Notes: generated by a model from the letters alone, not told the origin. DNA of 64,000 nt from Liquidambar formosana (GCA_039720395.1 CM077831.1:10404333-10468332); one strand, 5' to 3'. Shown: positions 34,812 through 47,295, counted from the first letter of the stretch. Translations and numbers: made by a program.

Positions 34812-34823
34812 GCTCTTATACCA
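34812..34823 (-). promoter_or_regulatory. Primer binding site of element C
   Basis: TTGGTATAAGAGCC on the minus strand just after the LTR. It matches the initiator tRNA-Met type site (TGGTATCAGAGC) except for one base. Confidence 0.8.
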
Positions 34824-34825
34824 AT

Positions 34826-36144
34826 TGTTATCCCAAGTGTAAAACCCTAGAGGAGGGGTGAATAGGGTTTATAACCAATTAAAACAAATATGATAAACTA
34901 AAATTCAGATTATTGCAAACTAGAGAAAATTCAACAATAAGCAATAATGAGAAAGAGTTAGAGAATGCAAATACAAGATATTAACGAGGTTCGGCCTTCC
35001 TACCTACGTCCTCGCCTTAAGAGCACCACTTGAGGATTCCTTAATCCACTATGACAATCCCCTTCAAAGGTGGAGATCAAACCTTTTACAAAGAGAAGCT
35101 CTCTTCAAGACAAATCTCTCTTGTCTCACTAGGGTTCACACAACCCTTACAACACTTGAATTTGAAGTTGGTTTGTTGTAAACAATCTCTCTAGAAGTAA
35201 ATAGAACTCTTGAATGCTCAACAAACTTCTAATAATTGCTCAATTGAATGCTCTTTAATAATTAGGGCTTGAAAGCTCTTTTTCAAAGGATAGGAATTGA
35301 TTGCTCTTGTATATATGTTCATAAATGACTTTGAACACTGTTTTTATACCCATTTGGCCTATTATGGCCGTTGCAAGCATTAAATGCCGGGAAAGAGCCA
35401 TTTGGTGGCAATTAATACACCATTAGGTTTTTAAAAAACTAACCGTTATAGCCCATTCGAGTGTTATAGTCGACTGTAAGGCTTCATGTAGTCGACTAGA
35501 AATATCAGTAGCCATTTATGGGCATTTTCTCTTGATTTAGTCGACTATATATGATCATATAGTCTACTACATATATCAGTAGCCAAATATGGGCTAAAAC
35601 ACATGATGTAGTTGACTACATCACTTAATGTAGTCGACTAAACCCTATTTTATCAAAGTTTAGCCTTCTTCTCATGTAATTTCATCACTTGGTCCACTAT
35701 GCATCAACTTAGGCTTCTAGTTAATGATAAATATGGTTCAATTAAGAGTCTTAGGGTCCATCTAGGTCAGTAGAGCATAGTCATGAGCAATTATGAACAT
35801 TTTGGAACCTAAAACCTCATTTATAGCCTAAATGTGACTTTATCGACGATGTTCGCATGGCTTGAGGTACTTGTAGGTCCTTTGCTTGCTTTTTGTGCTC
35901 TTGTTGCATCATGCTTGATTGTCCTTGACGTTTTGGACATGAGCCTTGAGTTCGATGGCTTGGTTGAGCTATTGAATCCATGTGCTTGAGTCATTTGATC
36001 CTTATGTTTATGCTTGAATTGATTTGATCTTGATTATCTAGCTTTAATCAAATTCTTAACAATTAAACCATTAGAACTAACATCGATCTTTTGTTATCAT
36101 TAAAATCTCGGATATACCCTTGGTTGAAAACCTTATGTCTAACA
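34826..36144 (-). repeat. 5' LTR of element C (1319 bp)
   Basis: TGTTAGACATAAGG...GGGATAACA on the minus strand. It holds six TAGTCGACTA-type boxes and a TATA box near 35341. Compared with the 3' LTR it has scattered substitutions and one extra box unit, so the insertion is clearly older than element E. Confidence 0.9.
35467..35640 (-). promoter_or_regulatory. TAGTCGACTA palindrome array, 5' LTR copy
   Basis: Starts at 35467, 35489, 35538, 35560, 35609 and 35631: spacings 22, 49, 22, 49, 22. Three of the six have one changed base. Located 120-300 bp upstream of the LTR TATA box on the minus strand. Confidence 0.75.
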
Positions 36145-36146
36145 AT

Positions 36147-36548
36147 GATTCTGAGGGATCCTTCAGGAACCGGTACGCGACTCGAGATTAACTAACCTGG
36201 GTGTCACATGGCTTTGGAGCCAACTTAGAGCTGTCGAGACCATCTGCATCCCTGTCTGTCAATCCATCATATGAAGATTTCCTTACCAACCAGCAGGTGT
36301 GTCATGAGAGCATTTGATATAGTTGGTTTTCTGCTTAGCGGTCTCTAGAGAGTCAATGTGCCGAGCTACAAACCGAGAAGGGTCATTTGAGTGCCAAGCT
36401 TGAGTCATTGCGCATAGATGTGCATGAGACAGTGGCTAAGGCTGAAGAACTAGCGTTTCCTGAATCATCATCTAGCAACACTTCGACTCAACAGCGTAAG
36501 GAGCGCGGTTTCCTTAGTAAAATGCTGAAAAGATTCCATGGAGTTTGA
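36147..36548 (+). pseudogene. Antisense coiled-coil gene fragment in the 3' region of element G
   Basis: A 134-codon frame on the plus strand, opposite to G, with only three nonsense codons (TAA near 36192, TGA near 36315, TAG near 36339). The C-terminal part (LESQCAELQTEKGHLSAKLE, HETVAKAEELAF) is heptad-like and serine-rich, ending KMLKRFHGV and TGA 36546-36548. The 5' part was removed by element C. Position and orientation match the antisense genes of element B. I cannot name the family. Confidence 0.5.
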
Positions 36549-37482
36549 TCCAAGGACTGTTTCCTGACATGTTCTCCCTTGTAATCGCTAGGCTTCTTTT
36601 TTGAGTAGTTTTCTGTTGCAAAACTATCATTTGTATCTTTGTGTGCATGTGCTTTAGTGCATGCTGTGTGTGTTTTGTTTTATTTTGAAAAGACAACTTT
36701 GCAAGCAATAAATGTGTAAATTTCTACCTTTCAACTGCAATGGCTTCATTTGAATCCAGTAGGCACTTTTACACAAATTAGTTTGAAAACTTGAACTCAT
36801 TAGACAGACTGACGATGCTGTGGACGTCCTGCCGCTGTCGTGTTTTGAGGGAACTTTAGCCATTAGAGCCTTGGTGAGTAACAAACCATGAATAAGTAGT
36901 CACGGTCTTTAACCATCCCCGATTCTGTGATCGGAAAGGAGCTCCGAGTGATGATGGACGCCAAGTGCTTTCCTTTGAGCAACTTTTCTTCTGGTACTCA
37001 GTCTTTATGAAGAAGGGAACTTGGATGTCACCCCTTTATAAGAATCATTGTGATTTTCCTGAATCCTTTGATTGCTTTGAAACTATTGGAGCAGAGACCA
37101 TGGGAGCTGCTTTTTTTTTTTTTTTTTGTCTTGTTGTTTTTTTTTTTTTTTTTTTTTTTTTTTAACGGACTCCCGATTGAATGTGTCTCGCCCCAATCTT
37201 GGTGGAACTAAGCAGTCGTATAGTTGAGTTAAGCAAAGGAATTCATTTCATGGAGTTAACTTTGGCATTGATCACAATTTCTTGATGATAGGAAAGGGGT
37301 TTCACAAATTCCTATCTTTTGACTGAATTCATTTTTCATCCTTAGGCATAGTACCTTCAGACTGCATCGGAGTTCACTGGTCCATAAAGCTCTTGGCTAT
37401 CCATCTCTGTTAATATGAGGGCTCCTCTTGAGAATGCCTTTTTCATGACATAAGGGCCATCATAGTTTGGAGCGAATTTTCC
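36549..37482 (-). other. 3' spacer of element G
   Basis: Between integrase and the antisense frame. Contains a T homopolymer-rich run (37110-37163), the counterpart of the A-rich run after the integrase of B. No convincing coding frame. Confidence 0.5.
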
Positions 37483-38400
37483 TCAGGGATCTTCTTGGTG
37501 AGGCAGTTTCTTCTTGAGGACCAAGTCTCCTTCTCTGAACTGCTTGACTCTCACTTTCTTGTCATAGGCCCTTACCATTCTTCTTTGGTAACATTGGCTG
37601 TGGCAAATGGCTCTTAACCTCTTCTCTTCGATTAAGTTAAGTTGGTTGTGTTGGGCCTTAGCCCATTCTGCTTCTCCGAGCTCTCCGAGCTCTGTTTCCA
37701 TGAGGATCTTGAGAGATGGTATTTCAACTTCAACCGGGAGCACTGCTTCCATTCCTTAGACTAAGGAATACGGAGTTGCCCTTGTGGATGTGCGTATGGA
37801 AGTGCGGTATGCCAACAGTGCATATGGTAGCATGTCATACCAGTCATAGTATGTGGTAGTCATTTTCGTGACTATCCTCTTGATGTTCTTGTTTGCTGCT
37901 TCGACCGCCCCATTCATCTGCGGGCAATAGGCTGTGGAATTGTGATAGTTGATCTTGAATGTGCCACATAGTTCCCTCATCATGTCATTGTTTAGGTTAG
38001 TGGCGTTATCGCTAATGATATAGCTTGGGCTACCATATCTGGCGATGATTTTGCTTTTGATGAACTTGGTCACTACTTTCTTGGTGACGTTGGCGTACGA
38101 TTTTGTCCTCTACCCACTTGGTGAAGTAATCGATGGCTACTAGGATGAACTGGTGACCGTTTGAGGCTTTCGGGTTTATGCTGCCTATGACATCCGTGCC
38201 CCACATTGAGAATGGCCATGGGGTTGTCATGTTGTTAAGAGGCAGTGTGGGTGCTTTCTCTTTTGCCGCATAAACCTAATATTGGTTGCAGGAACGAGCA
38301 AACCTAACGCAGTCATTTTCCATGGTCGTCTAGTAGTAACCCATTCACATGATTTTCTGAGCTAGCATGAACCCATTCATGTGGGCCCCGCATTGCCCTG
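37483..38400 (-). pseudogene. Integrase core and C-terminus of element G
   Basis: The DDE triad is visible as MWGTDVIG, YIISDNATN and NGAVEAANKN, with the C-terminal part (MEAVLPVEVEIPSL, REGDLVLKK). The zinc site is damaged (RSCNQYQVY, the second cysteine replaced). A frameshift near 38050-38080 separates the first aspartate from the rest. The N-terminal piece lies beyond the solo LTR at 41465. Confidence 0.87.
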
Positions 38401-41400
38401 TGTGAACCCACGAAAAAAGTGGCCCACAAGGGTTTGGCAAAAAATATATACGAGTGTAAAAGACAACAAATGAAAGGAGTTGCCACCTCATTTTTTAAGG
38501 AAAAGAGGAAAACCATAAAAATGTTTTATTTTCAACACCACATGACTCCATTAAAAGGAAAAGGAAAGTCTTTAAAACTAGAAAATTGGATTCGGGGGCT
38601 AAGTTACGACGTGGGAAGGTTCTAGGCAAAACCCATGGGCACCCACATCGCCCGAGTTGGTCTTTAATTTGATTGGGCTGACTTAATGACTTATATTCAT
38701 ACAAATCAATATCAATCAACAAAATACAGCATGCATATCAATCACAAATCCATCCTATTCTTCTAGCAATCATATGTAATGGACAAATTCACCCTAATCC
38801 ACTAACAATCGCAAGCATGAATCCATCCTACTCCACTAGCAATCATATGTGATGGATAAAAAGACAAAAGAAAAAAGAAAAAAGAAAACCTAGGATACTT
38901 AGTATCCTAGGGCGGACTTGAACATCAATTGAGCGCCTACGTGCCATGTATAGAAATACACGGATCAAAGTCCACGTAGTTCGAATAGAATAGGGTTAAA
39001 ACCTAATAGTGACTTATGGTAAAAACCCTAAGTTTCCTCATTTAAAAGAGAATTTGATAAATAAATCAAGCTTGAAACAATTTCCACAAGACGGAAGCTT
39101 TGAGAAAAAGGTACTTTATTTGATAAGGAAACCTTTGGAAATCACCATATGTCCATATTAAGAAACAACCCTAGGAGGGAGAAGAGAAAGAAAGGAAAGT
39201 GAAGAAAAGTGAATTAGGGCACTTCATACCCTACTTACCTTACGCAATTCTCTCCAAGCAATAGCAATCTTAAACGATAACAACCTTATTTGCAACAAGG
39301 CAATTATTACACCTGTTTGCACCCTTACAAGTGCACAAAACCATGCAAAGAGAACAAAACACTAATCTGGACAGAATCATGTTAAGGCCTAAAATCATCC
39401 ATTTATCATGCAAACAACAAGAATAATGAATAACCACAAACCTCAACTCAATCCTACATGCAATGACCTATCCTATATGTATAAAAACCTATAAAAAACC
39501 TACTAACAATCATGAAAGACCCCAATAATATCAATAAACATGATAGCAAAATCTATTCTAACAAAAAAGTGACATTTTATGTAAAATATGAAAACAGGCC
39601 TTCCTACAGCTTTTTTAAGCAAAGCTATCCTAAGATAATTTCACGTAAAAAAGTCATTATGGGGAGGTGCAATCATCATATCCTACGTAAAATATATGTC
39701 CTAGAGCCCGATAGAAGTGATTTCATGCTTAAACACATCATAGAAAGCTCTCATGCACGACCTTACTTAACAAAAATGATAATTATCCTTTGAAAAGGAT
39801 AATCTCTCCCAAAACCCTATAAAATCCACTATATGAATGCAAACCTAGCATGATTCAACTATATGCAACATATATAAAACAATAATGATGAGCTACAACT
39901 CACAGAATTATCCTAAACATACCGTATGAAACTTGAGTGAATTTAGGGTTACTGAAACCCTAATTTCATAACTATGCATTAAAACATATGAAACGACTCT
40001 AACATATGCTCCAATCATCATGAATATCATTCATATCATATATATTAACTAACAGAAACGTCAACTCATGACAATTATCACAGCAACTAAGACATATGAA
40101 CTACGCATGATTTAAGAAGAAAGAAAAGATAATGCCTTCAAAACCTTAGTAAACTAAGGATTATCAAGCATATAAAACTACAAATCATCTTAAAATCATT
40201 CATATCACATCATAGAAACATTGAATTATCCTAACATGTGGAGTTACAACATGCACTAGAACTATCATAGAAGGAGAAAGAGAAAGAAGAGAAGAAAACC
40301 TAAATTCAGCAATGGAAAGGGGTATTTACCCCTTGTAGAACCTCCCTTGCTTTCAAAATCCTTGTTCTCTTGCTTGCCTAGGGTTAAAGATCCTCCTCTT
40401 AATGTCCTTCTAGCTCTCCAAACTCGTAGCTCCCTCTTTCTCTAAGTATAAAGTGCAATTGTGGTCCCCCTATATGCTGAATATTATGTCTTTTATATAG
40501 AGAACGGACCTCCTAAACCAATGGCTAAGATTAATTCATTAAATAATGATCCTAGGGCTATTAGAGACTCTTTTGGTGCTCAAACAACTCAAAGTTACAC
40601 AATCCTAGGAGGAAACAACTTGCAAAGGCAGAAAAATTCGTCACAAGAGGGCAAAAGGAGTCAGAAACCCAATTAAAGACGGACTCCTCGGGTGACCAAC
40701 TAGGCCTAGACGGTCCTAGATGGCTAATCGTCCAGCCCCGGACGGTTACTCGAGGGCTCTCTTTTCCTCACTCTGGTTTTGACTTCTAATTGCTTTAGGA
40801 GTCCTACAGAGGTTAAATGAAGTCCGATTTTGACGAAATAAAAGCCAAAATGACCGTGCTTTGAAGAGGAACACATTTTTAGGCATTTTAGGACATAATT
40901 CCTTAACCATGGGTGCAGTGGTTAGGTTTTACAAAGGTGGCTAACCATGGTGCACCACCGTCGCTAAGTTTGGGTTTGTACACAAAGTTAAGCCAAATGC
41001 TTTCCAAATCAAAATTCAACCTTTTTAAACATGCCTAGGATGTAAATAAATCCCAATTGAAGTAAAATGAGAGAAAGTTGAATGGGTCTTGTGAGTTAAT
41101 TTGAGCAAACCAAGAAAGGGTCTCTTAGCCAACCCGAACCGTTATGAGCTGACTTGATCTTAAACCATTAATTCATGAAATTGAACTTATATATAGACTC
41201 TATGTACTCATATGAACTCAAAGGAATGACTCAAGACTCATTCCAAAGTCAAATGGAAAATATACGACTTAAAAGACGATTATGCCCTTAAAGTCGCAAA
41301 AGTTCTTATTGACTATTGAAATGAACTCCAAATCACTTCAAAATTCATACACATGATATTCAATGCCACTAGAAACTCAATGCAAGAGACTAGACTCGAG

Positions 41401-41464
41401 AAGAACTCAAAATCCTAAATGAAATGATGTACCCTAGTTAAGGAGACAAAAATAGGGTGTGACA
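38401..41464 (-). repeat. Solo Tat LTR in element G (3064 bp)
   Basis: Same ends as the LTR of element A and the solo LTR at 30470. Flanked by the perfect duplication ccctg (38396-38400 and 41465-41469) inside the integrase zinc region of G. It contains a box CTCGGGTGACC...TACTCGAG (40687-40754) and TATATAAAA at 40499-40491. A dyad CCTAGGATACTTAGTATCCTAGG lies near 38888-38910. No internal sequence remains. Confidence 0.93.
40687..40754 (-). promoter_or_regulatory. CTCGGGTGACC box of the second solo LTR
   Basis: Ends CTCGGGTGACC and GGTTACTCGAG; 190 bp upstream of TATATAAAA on the minus strand, the same spacing as in the solo LTR at 30470. Confidence 0.6.
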
Positions 41465-41679
41465 CCCTGCATGGACTACCTCGATGAGTCGTGTAGCTTC
41501 TAGAGCATCGACACACTTGAGCAGCATAGAGTCATAAGACCTTTTGGTAGAGAGTATCACCATCAAGGAAGAATTGCATTGCCATCCTTCAAATGGTTTG
41601 TTTATCAGTGTTTGTCGCGGCTTCAAGGTATTTCCTCTCCTTAATAAAGACTATAATGTCTTGGTACCACATTCTCCCA
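41465..41679 (-). pseudogene. Integrase N-terminal piece of element G
   Basis: Minus-strand segments LLKCVDALEATRLIEVVHAG and MAMQFFLDGDTLY mark the beginning of integrase and the histidine half of its zinc site. Broken by several stops. It is joined in the ancestral element to 38400. Confidence 0.7.
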
Positions 41680-42160
41680 TCAGGTTCTTTCTATTAGGCA
41701 TGTATAGGCTAGGCTATGCCTGATTGTGATTTCCATGGGATGTATGTCACGATCATCCGGGATGTTTATGAGAAAGGCCAGGGTGGCAAGTGCGTCTGCA
41801 AACTGGTTCCTGGACCTTGGCAAGTATTTGAATGTGATCTTACGAAACCTAATGATGAGTTCCATAAGCTATTGGTGATATCTAACTAACTTTGGATCTT
41901 TCATCTTCCAATCGCCCCATTTTGACAAATGATGAGTGCAGAGTCTCCGTACACCTCGATATCTCGGATACCAAGATCTAATGCTGCTTGCAGACCCAGA
42001 ATGCATGCTTCGTATTTGGCCATGTTGTTGGTGCATGAGAATCGAAGCTTGATGGAAAGTGGGAGATGAGTGCTCTGTGGTGATATAAGGACAACCTCGA
42101 TTCCTTGGCCTACCATGTGCAAATCCTGTCGAAGTATAGCTGCCATTCAGGGTATTCTTC
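41680..42160 (-). pseudogene. Second (archaeal-type) RNase H of element G
   Basis: Segments AKYEACILGLQAALDLG, VYGDSALIICQ and RNQFADALATL align with the aRH of element B. The first motif (YFDG) is disrupted by a frameshift and stop near 42130, and another frame break lies near 41900. Confidence 0.82.
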
Positions 42161-43760
42161 GGGTTCTTCTTCTGTAAGGTTCATCAAATCCTCATCTGGA
42201 AAGAATATTTGCATAGATTCATAATCTGGCAGGGGCATTTCAGCTAATTGATTGGCAATGGCCTACCCTTTTATGGCTTTCTGTGTGATGAAAACTATGT
42301 CAAATTCTATCAACAGCATCTGCCACCTGGCTATTCTGGCTATGAGCGAAGGCTTTTCAAATATGTACTTAAGTAGATCCATGTAGGCGATGAGATACGT
42401 AGTAAAATGGAGCATGTAATGCAGTAGCCGGTGCGCTAACTAAGCCAAAGCACAGCAAGTTCTTTCCAAAGCAGTGTACCTTGTTTCATAGTCTGTGAAC
42501 TTCTTGTTTAGGTAGTAGATGGCCTTTTCTATCCTTTTGGTTTTATCATGTTACCCCAGTATGCACCCCATGGAGGTCTCTAGAACAATCAGGTACATGA
42601 GCAGTGGTCGGCCTGGTGTTGGTGGTACTAGGATTGGCAGATTAAGGAGATGCTCCTTGATTCTTTCAAAGGCTTGCTGGCATTCTGTGGTCCATTCGAT
42701 GGGCATGTCCTTCCTTAGTAGCTTGAAAATTGGTTCGCAGGTAGTAGTCAACTGAGAGATAAACCTACTGATGTAATTGATTCTACCCAAGAAACCTCTA
42801 ATCTCCTTCTCCTTCTAGGTTCTTGGTGTCGGCATGTCGATGATAGCTTTGGCTTTGGATGAATCGACCTCAATTCCTTCTTAAGTGACTATGAATCCCA
42901 GTAACTTGCCTAATGTGACCCCAAATATGCACTTGGCGGGGTTAAGCTTGAGTTGATATTTACAGAGCCTTCGAAAAAGCTTCCTCAGATCTGTCATATG
43001 GTCTTCTTCTTTCTGAGATTTAGCAATCATGTCATCTACGTAAACCTCCAATTCTCTGTGCATCATGTCATGGAATAGGGTTGTCATGGCCCTCTGATAC
43101 GTTGCTCCTACGTTCTTTAATCCGAAGGGCATGACTTTGTAGCAAAAAGTGCCCCAGTATGTAATGAAAGACGTCTTTTCCTGGTCAGATTTGGACATCT
43201 TGATCTGGTTGTATCCTGAGAAACCATCCATGAAGGAAAACATCTCATGCCCGGCAGTATTGTCCAAGTACATCTATGTGCGGTAAGGGGAAGTCATCTT
43301 TAGGGCTAGCCCGATTAAAATCCTTGTAATCGATACACATCTAAACCTTGCCATCTTTCTTTGGAACTGGCACTATGTTGGCAACCCAATCTGGGTAAGT
43401 AGCGACTCTCAAGAATCCTGCTCTGAATTGCTTCATGACTTCTCCCCTGATCTTAAGTGACCATTCTGGTTTCATTCTTCTGAGTTTCTGTTTGATTGGC
43501 TTGAACTCAAGTTTTAGAGGCAACTGATGCTCCACAATGTCTGTGTCTAAACCTGGCATGTCTTGGTATGACCAAGCGAACACATCCTGGTATTCTGTTA
43601 AGAGAGACGTGAGCTCTTCCTACTGAAGAAAGTGATAGCTTGGAACCGATTCTGACTTCCTTAACACTATCTTTCATCCCAATGTTGACAACGATGGCTT
43701 CTTCCAGATTAGGCTTAGGACAGTCGTCGTATCGCTTGACCATTTCCAATATCTCCTACA
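42161..43760 (-). pseudogene. Reverse transcriptase and RT-linked RNase H of element G
   Basis: Motifs: MFAWSYQDMPGLDTDIVEH, NIVPVPKKDG, KDDFPLPHID, FMDGFSGYNQIKM, MPFGLKNVGATYQRAM, the catalytic EVYVDDMIAKS (intact), LNPAKCIFGV and RINYISRFISQLTT. Stops and frameshifts occur near 43340, 43270, 42880 and 42795. The RNase H first acidic position reads YLIVLETSMG, again lacking aspartate, as in element B. Confidence 0.87.
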
Positions 43761-44483
43761 TATCCTCCTCCTCATAATCATTTTCAGTAGCTGCATTGAT
43801 CTCAGCCTTGAAGTCATGTCTAATGAGAGGGTTTTCTTGTTCATCTGCGTTATAGTGCCTATTTTGTGGATTGTTCCTGAAGCACACACATTTTATAGGC
43901 AAAAATTAAGAACACATTCCTTTTGAAAGAAAACGAGATAGTTGCAATGCATTAATTATCATGTAAAGTACAAGTGACAATGCTCTTTTAAGGAAAGCTG
44001 AAAGATAGTTTGAAAATGAAATCACAAGACATTAAAAAGAAAGATAGTGGTCTCCTGTGTGAAAGAGGTTGCTCCTGCTGGTGGGAGACCATGAGCCAAC
44101 AGAGGGTAATGCTGCTTGCAACCGATTTACCCTAAGGAAGCCTGCCTCTTCATAGGGATAGGCACAACGATCCAGTTGTGGAGTTGCTCCTCGGTCTTTG
44201 CAACATGGATAGAATTGGTGGGTGGAATCATCGGAGATTCGTCCATGGTAGTGACCTCAGCGTCTTTGGAAAAGAACCACTTCAAGACTTCTTCTGGCAC
44301 TTCACCATAGTCAAAGGCTTCTTGGCAGTCTCAGGACACCATTTGGCCTTGGTTTTCTTGCAAATCTTCCCTGATGTCTATCACGGGGATGGTGTTGTAG
44401 CTTTCTAAGAGAGCCAACTTCTTTTGCCTTCTATTTTCCCTTTCTTGTTTCTTGTCTTGCCTGGTCAGACAATATCCGAGTCC
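43761..44483 (-). other. Protease to RT spacer of element G
   Basis: Heavily broken. The right part should hold the end of the protease polyprotein. The left part (near 43870-43790) reads in pieces like QNRHYNADEQENPLIRHDF and FKAEINAATE before RT. It may include a decayed counterpart of the intron in element B, but no splice pair stood out. Confidence 0.4.
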
Positions 44484-45624
44484 CTAAGTACCGATGGTCT
44501 GCGGAAGTTCTATTGGGTTTACAATCCCCTGTAGTGTCTTCCCTAGTCCTTTTCTGGTCTCAAACCCATTCTTCATAAAGGTTTTGGCAATCATAAGGCA
44601 ATTATCTAGAATCTCTGCCTTGCCAGACATTGGTGCTCCTTCTGGGACGTAAGTAGTGGGAACCACTTCGTAAGAGTTGAAAGATGCCGGATTGTTCTCG
44701 ATGTCGATGTAGGGGATTGCTGAGGCATGATAGATAGCATAATCATCTTCTACAAAGATCGTGACTAGGCGATCTTTTATCATATATTTGATGTTTTGGT
44801 GGAGGCTCGAGGGGACTGCCCCTGCTAAATGAACCCAAAGGACACCCGAGTAGGAAGTTGTAGGCAATAGGTATGTCAAGGACTTGGAATGTGATATGGA
44901 AAGTGTATGGTCCCATTTCCATGGGCAAATCTATTTCTCCCAGCACTTTCCTGCGTGATCCATCGAAGGCTTGGACGACCGTGCTATAGGAACAAAGATC
45001 TGATCTCTCATACCCTAGCTTTATGATTATAAGTAGCGGGCACACATTGAGCGTTAACCCATTGTCTATCAGAACTCTTCTTACCACCTTGTCTTTGCAT
45101 TTTATCACTACACGGAATCCCCTCAAGGGGTAGCTCATCTTCTGTGAAAGTTATGGCATTGGTAGCCAATACTTGTCCCACCATCTTCTGGAAGTTCTCT
45201 GGTTTGATGTCCAAAGGGACGTGTGCCTCATTGAGGACTTTGGCCTGGGTGCTACAATGGGTTTTTGATGCCAAAAGCAAACCCAGGATAGAGATCTAAG
45301 CTGGCATTTTGTTGAGTTGTTCTATGAGGTTGTATTAGTTCCTCTTGAGAGCTCCTAAGAACTTGTTGAGGTCTCCTTCTGTTACCAGTGCCTTCATTCC
45401 ATTTGCCTCATGAGACTTGTCTTTCCTTTTCTTTCGCAGGAGTTCAAGTTCGGCAAATGTGTAACATCTGTCGGATTGAGTCATTCCCTCGATTTCTCCT
45501 ACATCGACCTCAGTTCTGACTTCCGTCCCATCTAAGTAGGTTGCCTTTAATCCATAACTCCAAGGCACAGCATGATAGGGAACATACGAGAGTTGTTGGG
45601 AGATACTTATCGTTATTGGCTGTG
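44484..45624 (-). pseudogene. Aspartic protease and G-patch region of element G
   Basis: The protease active site is VLIDNGLTLNVCPL (near 45080-45030), with GYERSDL, AFDGSRRKVLGEIDLP, TFQVLDIPIAYNFLLG and SSLHQ following. A G-patch-like motif (KNGFETRKGLGKTLQGI) ends the frame near 44500. Upstream are DRCYTFAELELLRKK and LNEAHVPLDI, which Tat elements carry before the protease. At least two frameshifts (near 45280 and 44860). Confidence 0.85.
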
Positions 45625-45629
45625 GCTCA

Positions 45630-47282
45630 TGTTAGAATTATGCCCTAGAGCCAATCATAGAGATGATTGTTTAGGGATTAGGAACAATCATTTGATTTCA
45701 TTTATGTATGTCACATTTATTATTGATTTAATAAAAGGGCTTATTCTATTATGTTTATATGCATCATTTATATTTACATAATATGTCCATGGAGTTAGAG
45801 TTGAGAATATGGAATTACAAAGAGTTGTAATTTTGAGACTATAGATATATCTCTGTACTAAACTCCTTAAGCATTCCTAGTTGAAGGTTCACTATGATGG
45901 ACAGTAATGAACCATAGGACTAGCACTTGTTAGGTTGACTCTATAGGAGGATAGCTAGTCTCAAGCTATTTGTGTGGAGACACTACAACCAACAAGTGGG
46001 TGCCTATTACGAGAATAGGTACACTGAATGTGACCAAAGATATGAGATAAACTGAATGGAGTTTTATCCTACCTGTCAATCAGTTTCTCATTGTTATAGT
46101 GGTACAAGTAATCCTTAGACCTGAGACACCATAGTTGCCTTATGCATGTAGCTTTAGAAGTTTGATAACACTAAGTGCAGATCCTATTCAGGGGTCTGCA
46201 AAGGTGTTCATTGGCCCTACTGCTATGTGTATGAAGGCATGTGAGTGATCAACAAGGGATCCATCACTCTTAGGAAAAAGAGAGAGAATGTCTCATATAG
46301 CATTCATAATATAACTCATTAAATCCATGGCCATGGTAGGATGAATATGAAAAGAGTTTCATGAGTTCATCAATGAGTTGATATTCATGAATGAGTATAA
46401 AGTAATTGAACTAGGGACTTGACAGACTTCCATGTCCTATTAGTTCAATTGGAGACATTGTGTTGAAGGAAGGATGCAATTGTAACCTATAAACTATAAC
46501 AGAAGGGTTCTTTGTAAATGACTATTCACCTCATTAAGGACCACACCATGAGCCATATGCTAGGTGTTACTCATGGTTAGTAGAAGCCCTAATTGATATA
46601 AGTGAGTTATAATCAATTAGGGAATTGGAAGGAGTTCCAATTAGACCCTAAATGGAAAGAGTTCCATTGTGCACACCTCGTGCTATTCCTACTACTTGAT
46701 GATGTGAACCCAATGGGTCACTCACTGATCATGCAAGATGAGCTTTTAAGTCTATGAGAGAAAGGGTATGAGTGCATAAAGAATAGTTCTTTGAGGCCAT
46801 GTTTGTATTTGATATAAACAATAGGGGTTATTGTGTAATTTAGGGAAATTGCATAAAACCCTAAAAGGGTTTCCCCCCTAGGGCCGGCCCCCTTAGTGTG
46901 GACTATATAAGTCACACTATGATGTGTGACATCATCACTTTTAGAAGACACCAAGGGCTGGCCAGAATTTCCAGCCTCCCTCTCTCTCTCTCCTCTCTTC
47001 TCCTACACTAGCAACAACAAGGAAAAGGAGGAAAGGACTTGAAGCTCTAGCTAGGTGTGGATACCGTTGGAGGCAGCACACTTGGGCTGCTCATTCACCG
47101 CTGTCCGGAATCGAAGCTTGGAGCAAAACGGAGAAGACAAAAATTCTGTAAGTGTTCTAACCCTCTTCGTAGTTAGGGTTTGATTTTGTGTTATGCATAG
47201 TTAGATTCATGGGATTGGGAATCGTAGGAAAAATTTTTTATATTCCGCACTTCTATTTTTCCCTCTTGTTCGATTCCCAACA
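45630..47282 (+). repeat. 5' LTR of element E
   Basis: TGTTAGAATTATGCCCTAG...GATTCCCAACA. It differs from the 3' LTR at about seven positions by my reading. It contains the GC palindrome GGGCCGGCCC (46881-46890), TATATAA (46904-46910) and a CT-rich tract downstream. Confidence 0.93.
46904..46930 (+). promoter_or_regulatory. TATA box and adjacent dyad of LTR E
   Basis: TATATAA followed at once by GTCACAC-TATGAT-GTGTGAC, a perfect seven-base inverted repeat. The palindrome GGGCCGGCCC lies just upstream. The same layout with different stem bases is found in LTR F. Confidence 0.65.
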
Positions 47283-47283
47283 G

Positions 47284-47295
47284 TGGTATCAGAGC
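47284..47295 (+). promoter_or_regulatory. Primer binding site of element E
   Basis: TGGTATCAGAGC, one base after the LTR: the standard initiator tRNA-Met site of plant copia elements. Confidence 0.93.

Larger units (their letters stand above)
22151..36144 (-). mobile_element. Element C: Sirevirus-like Ty1/copia retrotransposon
   Basis: Minus strand order: 5' LTR (36144-34826), primer site, gag, protease, integrase, RT, RNase H, an extra env-position gene, polypurine tract and 3' LTR (23274 to 22151, cut off by element B). The gag type, the long gag tail and an extra gene after pol resemble the SIRE/Maximus (Sirevirus) group. Two solo LTRs interrupt it. The 5' end abuts the 3' region of gypsy element G at 36145, so C is probably inserted there; the right-hand duplication would be atgat, with no visible partner. 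Confidence 0.87.

Noticed and set aside
36850..37165. Plus-strand frame ending in a run of phenylalanines
   Set aside because: The run is a T homopolymer after the integrase of G, the counterpart of the A-rich run in B. It is not a protein.
45572..45781. Frame repeated at 27853, similar peptide in two places
   Set aside because: It is the LTR start of the element E family read in one frame, not a gene.
46718..46954. Minus-strand frame found again at 54746
   Set aside because: Duplicate because both lie in the LTRs of element E. It crosses the TATA box and promoter, so it is not coding.
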